The notes under the pieces were generated by a model that made no database searches, was not told where the DNA came from, and saw nothing but the letters and a program-made list of their open reading frames with translations. From Haematobia irritans (lineage: Eukaryota > Arthropoda > Insecta > Diptera > Muscidae): 64,000 bases of DNA. Below, piece after piece: positions 60,150 through 64,000 of the stretch (its first letter is position 1; each line of letters begins with the position of its first letter). Made by a program: the position numbers and the translations under genes. The stretch covers positions 192,911,726 through 192,975,725 of the forward strand of contig NC_134400.1 of assembly GCF_050003625.1 (NCBI RefSeq). Direction: 5' to 3'.

Positions 60150-63100
60150 CCATTGAGACGCCCGACATATTATTCCACTACTAAGATCAGTTCCATCATT
60201 GAAGTCTTCGGGTTTAGATTTCTACCACTACGACGTTCGAGTCCACTGAGAACCTAGGACATTGACTGAGATTTTTGGACTGAAAGTCCCGTTACTGAGA
60301 CTTTCTGGTTTCCTCTGTGACTTCCTTCCGGTCTGTTATTCCCTTACTGAAGCGCTCGGACGTATTGATCTTCCACCGAGACCTTTGGACCTACAGTTTT
60401 ACAACTGACACCATCGATTTTCAAAACAAAGTAGGTTTCGAATTTTCAGCAGTTTTTCATAAAAAGACTGACAGTTCCGTCACTGAGACTTTCTGGTTTC
60501 CTCTGTGACTTCCTTCCGGTCTGTTGTTCCCTTACTGAAGCGCTCGGACGTATTGATCTTCCACCGAGACCTTTGGACCTACAGTTTTACAACTGACACC
60601 ATCGATTTTCAAAACAAAGTAGGTTTCGATTTTTCAGCAGTTTTTCATAAAAAGACGTCTTTCGACTTTTGTATTCCTATCCCACAACCGAGACGTATAA
60701 TTCTACCACTGAGACCCTCGGATTAACAGATCGTTTACTGAGACTTTCTGACCAATTGTTCCCTCGAGTTTAGACTTCTACCACTGCGACGTTTAAGTCC
60801 ACTTAGAACTTCGGACATATAATTCCACTACTGAAAGTTTCGGAGTAACAGTTCCCTCACTGGGACCTTCGGGTTCTACTACTGCGATATTTTACTCTAC
60901 AGGGTTCGGGTTCTACTACTGCGATATTTTACTCTAAAAATCTCCGACCTATAATTCAACCATTGAGGCTTTAGACCAACAGTTCCCCCACTGAGACCAT
61001 CGGGCTTACAGTTATACAGTGTGACCTTCGGTTCTAAAGTTCTCCCGGACATAGTTAATGTTATCTCCGACCTATAATTCAACCATTGAGGCTTTAGACC
61101 AACAGTTCCCCCACTTACAGTTATACAGTGGGACCTTCGGTTCTAAAGTTCTCCCGGACATAGTTAATTTCGTCACTGATACCTTCAGGTTTAGAGTTCT
61201 ACCACTGCAACATTCGAGTCTACAGTTCTCTCAAGGAGAACAACACGTGTACAGTTCTATCACTGTCTACAGTTCCTCCAATGATCCGAATGTCGGTTCA
61301 ACATCTTCCTGATTGAGACTTTCTGGATTACTGTTCTACCAGTGAGAACTTCAGGTTTACAGTTTTCTCACTGGGACCCCAGACGTTTAATTCCACCAAG
61401 GACATTGTCGAACTGAGAGTTCCCTCACTGAGATTTCCCTCACTGAGAGTTCCCTCACTGAGAGTTCCCTCACTGAGACCTTCTGGTTTATAGTTCTGCC
61501 ATTGAGACCTTCGGGTCTAAAGTTTCCCCACTGTGAGACCAGTGAGACCTTGAAGTTTACAGTATTTCCACTGTGACCCTGGGCGCACATTTCCACCATT
61601 GACATTGTCGAACTGAGAGTTTCCTCACTGAGACATTCAGGTTTATAGTTCTGCCATTGAGACCTTCGGCTCTAAAGTCCCACCCACTGTAAAAGTTTAG
61701 ACCTATGATTGTACCACTGGGATCATAGGACCCACCGTTACCTCATTCAGATCTATAGAGTTACAGTTCTCCTGCTAAGACCCACGGGCGTATAATTCCA
61801 ACACCTTCGGGTCTAAAGTCCCCCCACTGTAAAAGTTTAGACCTATGATTGTACCACTGGGATCATAGGACCCACCGTTACCTCATTCAGATCTATAGAG
61901 TTACAGTTCTCCCGCTAAGACCCACGGGCGTATAATTCCAACACCTTCGGGTCTAAAGTCCCCCCACTGTAAAAGTTTAGACCTATGATTCTACCATTGG
62001 GATCATAGGATCCACAGTTCCCTTATTCAGACCTATAGGGTTACAGTTCCACCGCTAAGACCCACGGGCGTATAATTCCAACACCTTCGGGTCTAAAGTC
62101 CACCCCACTCTAAAAGTTTAGACCTATGATTCTACCACTGGGATCATAGGACCCACCGTTACCTCATTCAGATCTATAGAGTTACTGTTCTCCCGCTAAG
62201 ACCCACGGGCGTATAATTCCACCACTGAGACTGTAGGAGCGATATTTTCCTTACTGTCTGCTGTTCGTCTCATTGGCAAACTGACAAAAACCGATTTTTG
62301 GCCTTCGGATCAAAAGTTCCCTCACTGAGACCTTGTGGTTTAGAGGTTTACCACAGCGACGTTCGATTCTATAGTTGGCCTATAATTGGCGTATAATTGA
62401 AGTATTGACCTTCAGACCGAAACTTCCTTCACTGAGAACTTCACTTTACAGTACACTAAGACCTTTTAGATCTAGAGTTCCTCCATTAACAATACCGGAC
62501 CTGTAAGTCCACCACCAATACTGTTGGCCCTTTAGTTTCCTCACTGAGATCTTCCGGTCTGCTTTTTCCTCCACTAAAAAAGGGTAAATTTTCGACTTTT
62601 TGTGGCGCCCGGAGGTAAAATTTCCACCACTTAGACCTTCGAACCAACAATTCATTCACTAAACCCTTCTGGTTTTGAGTTCTAGCACTTCGACGTTCGC
62701 GACTGCAGTTCTGCTAAAACGTCGCTAGGCTGTAGACTTTCACCACTGAGACCTTCGGACCGACACTTTACTCTCTGAGATCTTGAAGGTTTACCGTTAT
62801 ACCACTGAGACCTCCGGGTCTAATGTTCCTCCACTGAGAAACTTGGACCTATAGTTCCACCACTGAGACCTTTGGTTTATAGGTCTACTACTGCAACATA
62901 CCATATACGGTTCCGCCACTGAGGACCTCGGATCTATAACTCCTATAATTCGAGTCTTCAGTTCCCCCCACTGAGATCTTAGGAAGCTTAATTCCCCCAC
63001 TGAGACTCTTGGACTGCCAATTCCCCTCCTAAAAATTCTATAATACCCCCGTGAGAGTGTCAACTCTAACTCCACTTAGACATCCGGGCATACAATTCCA

Positions 63101-63640
63101 CCAATGAGATCTTCCGATCATCCGTTTTCTCAATGAGACCTTCGGATTCAGATTTCTAGCCCTGCGATGTTCGAGTCTACAGAACTGCCACTGTGAACTT
63201 AAGACCTATAATTCCACCACTGAGACCATAGGACCGACTTTTCCGTCACTGAGACCTCTGGGGTAAAGTTCTCTCACTGAGACGACCGAGCGAATAATTC
63301 CACCACTAAGACATTCGCACTGACAGTTTCGCCACTGAGTCCTTCTCCTGCTCCTAGATGAGTCTACAATTCTTCTACTAAACCTCGGACCTTCACTGAG
63401 ACGTTCGCACCGGCAATTTCCTCACTGAAACCTTCAGTTTAACAGTTCTACCACTGAGACTTTCAGGTCTACAGTTCTGCCACTCAGACCACTAATTCCA
63501 TCACTGACCGATAGTTCCCTCATGGATACCTTCCATCCAGATGTTCACCCACTATAGCTTTCGGTCGTACTGTTCCACCACAAAGATCTGTGACCGACAG
63601 TTTTACTACTGAGACCTTTGGGTCAAATGTGGAATATCTA
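60150..63640 (+). repeat. GC-richer minisatellite, CCACTGAGACCTTCGG type
   Basis: 3.5 kb built from degenerate units of roughly 30-40 bp with the theme TTCCACCACTGAGACC, TTCGG, then TACAGTTC. Larger duplications are superimposed: 188 bp (60293 and 60481), about 123 bp (60944 and 61067), four copies of 140 bp (GTAAAAGTTTAGACC or CTAAAAG at 61689, 61829, 61969, 62109), and a 16-bp run of CCCTCACTGAGAGTT near 61424-61475. Open frames on both strands are repetitive and not conserved. No other part of the window resembles it. Confidence 0.88.
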
Positions 63641-63689
63641 ACTCCTTAATTATTGCCTGGCAGAGCTATTATACCTTCGACTATTACCG

Positions 63690-64000
63690 ATATCAATGCA
63701 TGTACGATGTATGATAAAAATACCAGTTATTTCAAAATTTTCCAAAATTACTTATTTATTCACCTATAGCTATCTTGCCCCCCTTCAAAGTAATTCCCCT
63801 CAGAACTAATACCCTAATACCAGATTTTTTTCCAATCTTCGAAACAACACTTCAGGAAAGTGATGTTTGGTATAGCCAGCATCTAATGTTTTTATTTTTT
63901 ATCTTCTTCCAACGGGATGATGTGGCTTTGGTTTGAATGCCATAGACGCTTGATTCGTCACCAATTATAACCTTTTTGAGTATCTGGATCGTCTTTGATA
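63690..64000 (-). pseudogene. Mariner-family transposase relic, cut by window edge
   Basis: The minus strand from 64000 reads KTIQILKKVIIGDESSVYG and then TKATSSRWKK. This corresponds to the segment around the first catalytic aspartate of mariner transposases (GDESWVYG in the family, with Trp changed to Ser here). Further on come CFEDWKKNLVLG and, after frame changes, GNYFEG, the C-terminal pattern. The segment between is deleted, so catalytic residues two and three are gone. The N-terminal part would lie beyond the window. Confidence 0.72.

Noticed and set aside
60317..60726. Duplicated frames (MTSFRSV / FRSVVPLLKRSDV) as a gene pair
   Set aside because: They are two copies of a 188-bp duplication within the minisatellite, and the frame is not kept elsewhere in the block.

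Overview
The window is eukaryotic, AT-rich, almost free of host genes, and looks like heterochromatin or a large intron or intergenic repeat island of a higher (calyptrate, probably muscid) fly. The organism is an inference. It rests on INE-1/DINE-1-like rolling-circle elements carrying the fly core (CCATAAAGTATATATATTC, then GTCGAT followed by ATGTCCGTCTGTC), on 29-bp minisatellites with CTATAGAAATAAAATTTT cores, and on fly-type mariner, Jockey and Penelope remnants. I found no convincing host exon, rRNA or tRNA gene, and no prokaryotic feature.

Three kinds of sequence dominate. (1) Non-autonomous Helentron/INE-1-like elements, called here by the local labels HINE-A, -B and -C. One end is AACAAGTA followed by a short GC-rich hairpin. 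The other end is a TACCCT...AGGGTA hairpin. Subterminal inverted repeats link the two ends, and the interior is a tandem block with a 153-bp period. (2) AT-rich 29-bp minisatellites, roughly a fifth of the window, at least one of which sits inside a HINE-B copy. (3) DNA transposons and MITEs (DD37E, DD41D and DD34D mariner relatives; hAT with 8-bp target duplications; TA-flanked MITEs; a CCCAGCAAAAAA MITE), plus Jockey-clade LINE fragments and a 5'-truncated Penelope with an open GIY-YIG domain.

Layout: 1-1.9 kb, 29-bp array type 1; 3.5-5.2 kb, 29-bp array type 2; 5.2-7.9 kb, two HINE-A; 7.85-8.9 kb, truncated DD37E transposon; 9.8-10.3 kb, HINE-B fragment; 10.36-11.2 kb, two hAT MITEs forming a CGTGAG-rich palindrome; 11.3-13.2 kb, composite HINE-B; 14.0-17.1 kb, seven-unit tandem array of an RNase H fragment; 17.7-18.35 kb, LINE endonuclease pseudogene; 19.5-22.7 kb, HINE-B carrying a DD41D mariner; 23.25-23.54 kb, TA MITE; 24-28.5 kb, a MITE split by two inverted HINE-A; 28.85-32.56 kb, 29-bp arrays ending in a HINE-B terminus; 34.05-35.87 kb, HINE-A carrying a TA MITE; 35.87-40.57 kb, a mariner with at least four inserted elements; 40.85-43.14 kb, a MITE split by HINE-C; 44.7-50.2 kb, 29-bp arrays with a foldback and a triplicated inverted repeat; 51-56 kb, 29-bp array interrupted by Penelope; 56-60.1 kb, old and young HINE-B; 60.15-63.64 kb, an unusual GC-richer minisatellite; 63.7 kb to the end, a mariner relic cut by the window edge.

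No genes work together here in a pathway sense. The biology is transposon nesting and satellite formation. The most interesting signal is that three diverged HINE families share the same 153-bp (51-codon) internal repeat with alignable sequence, and that a 29-bp minisatellite occupies the interior of one of them.
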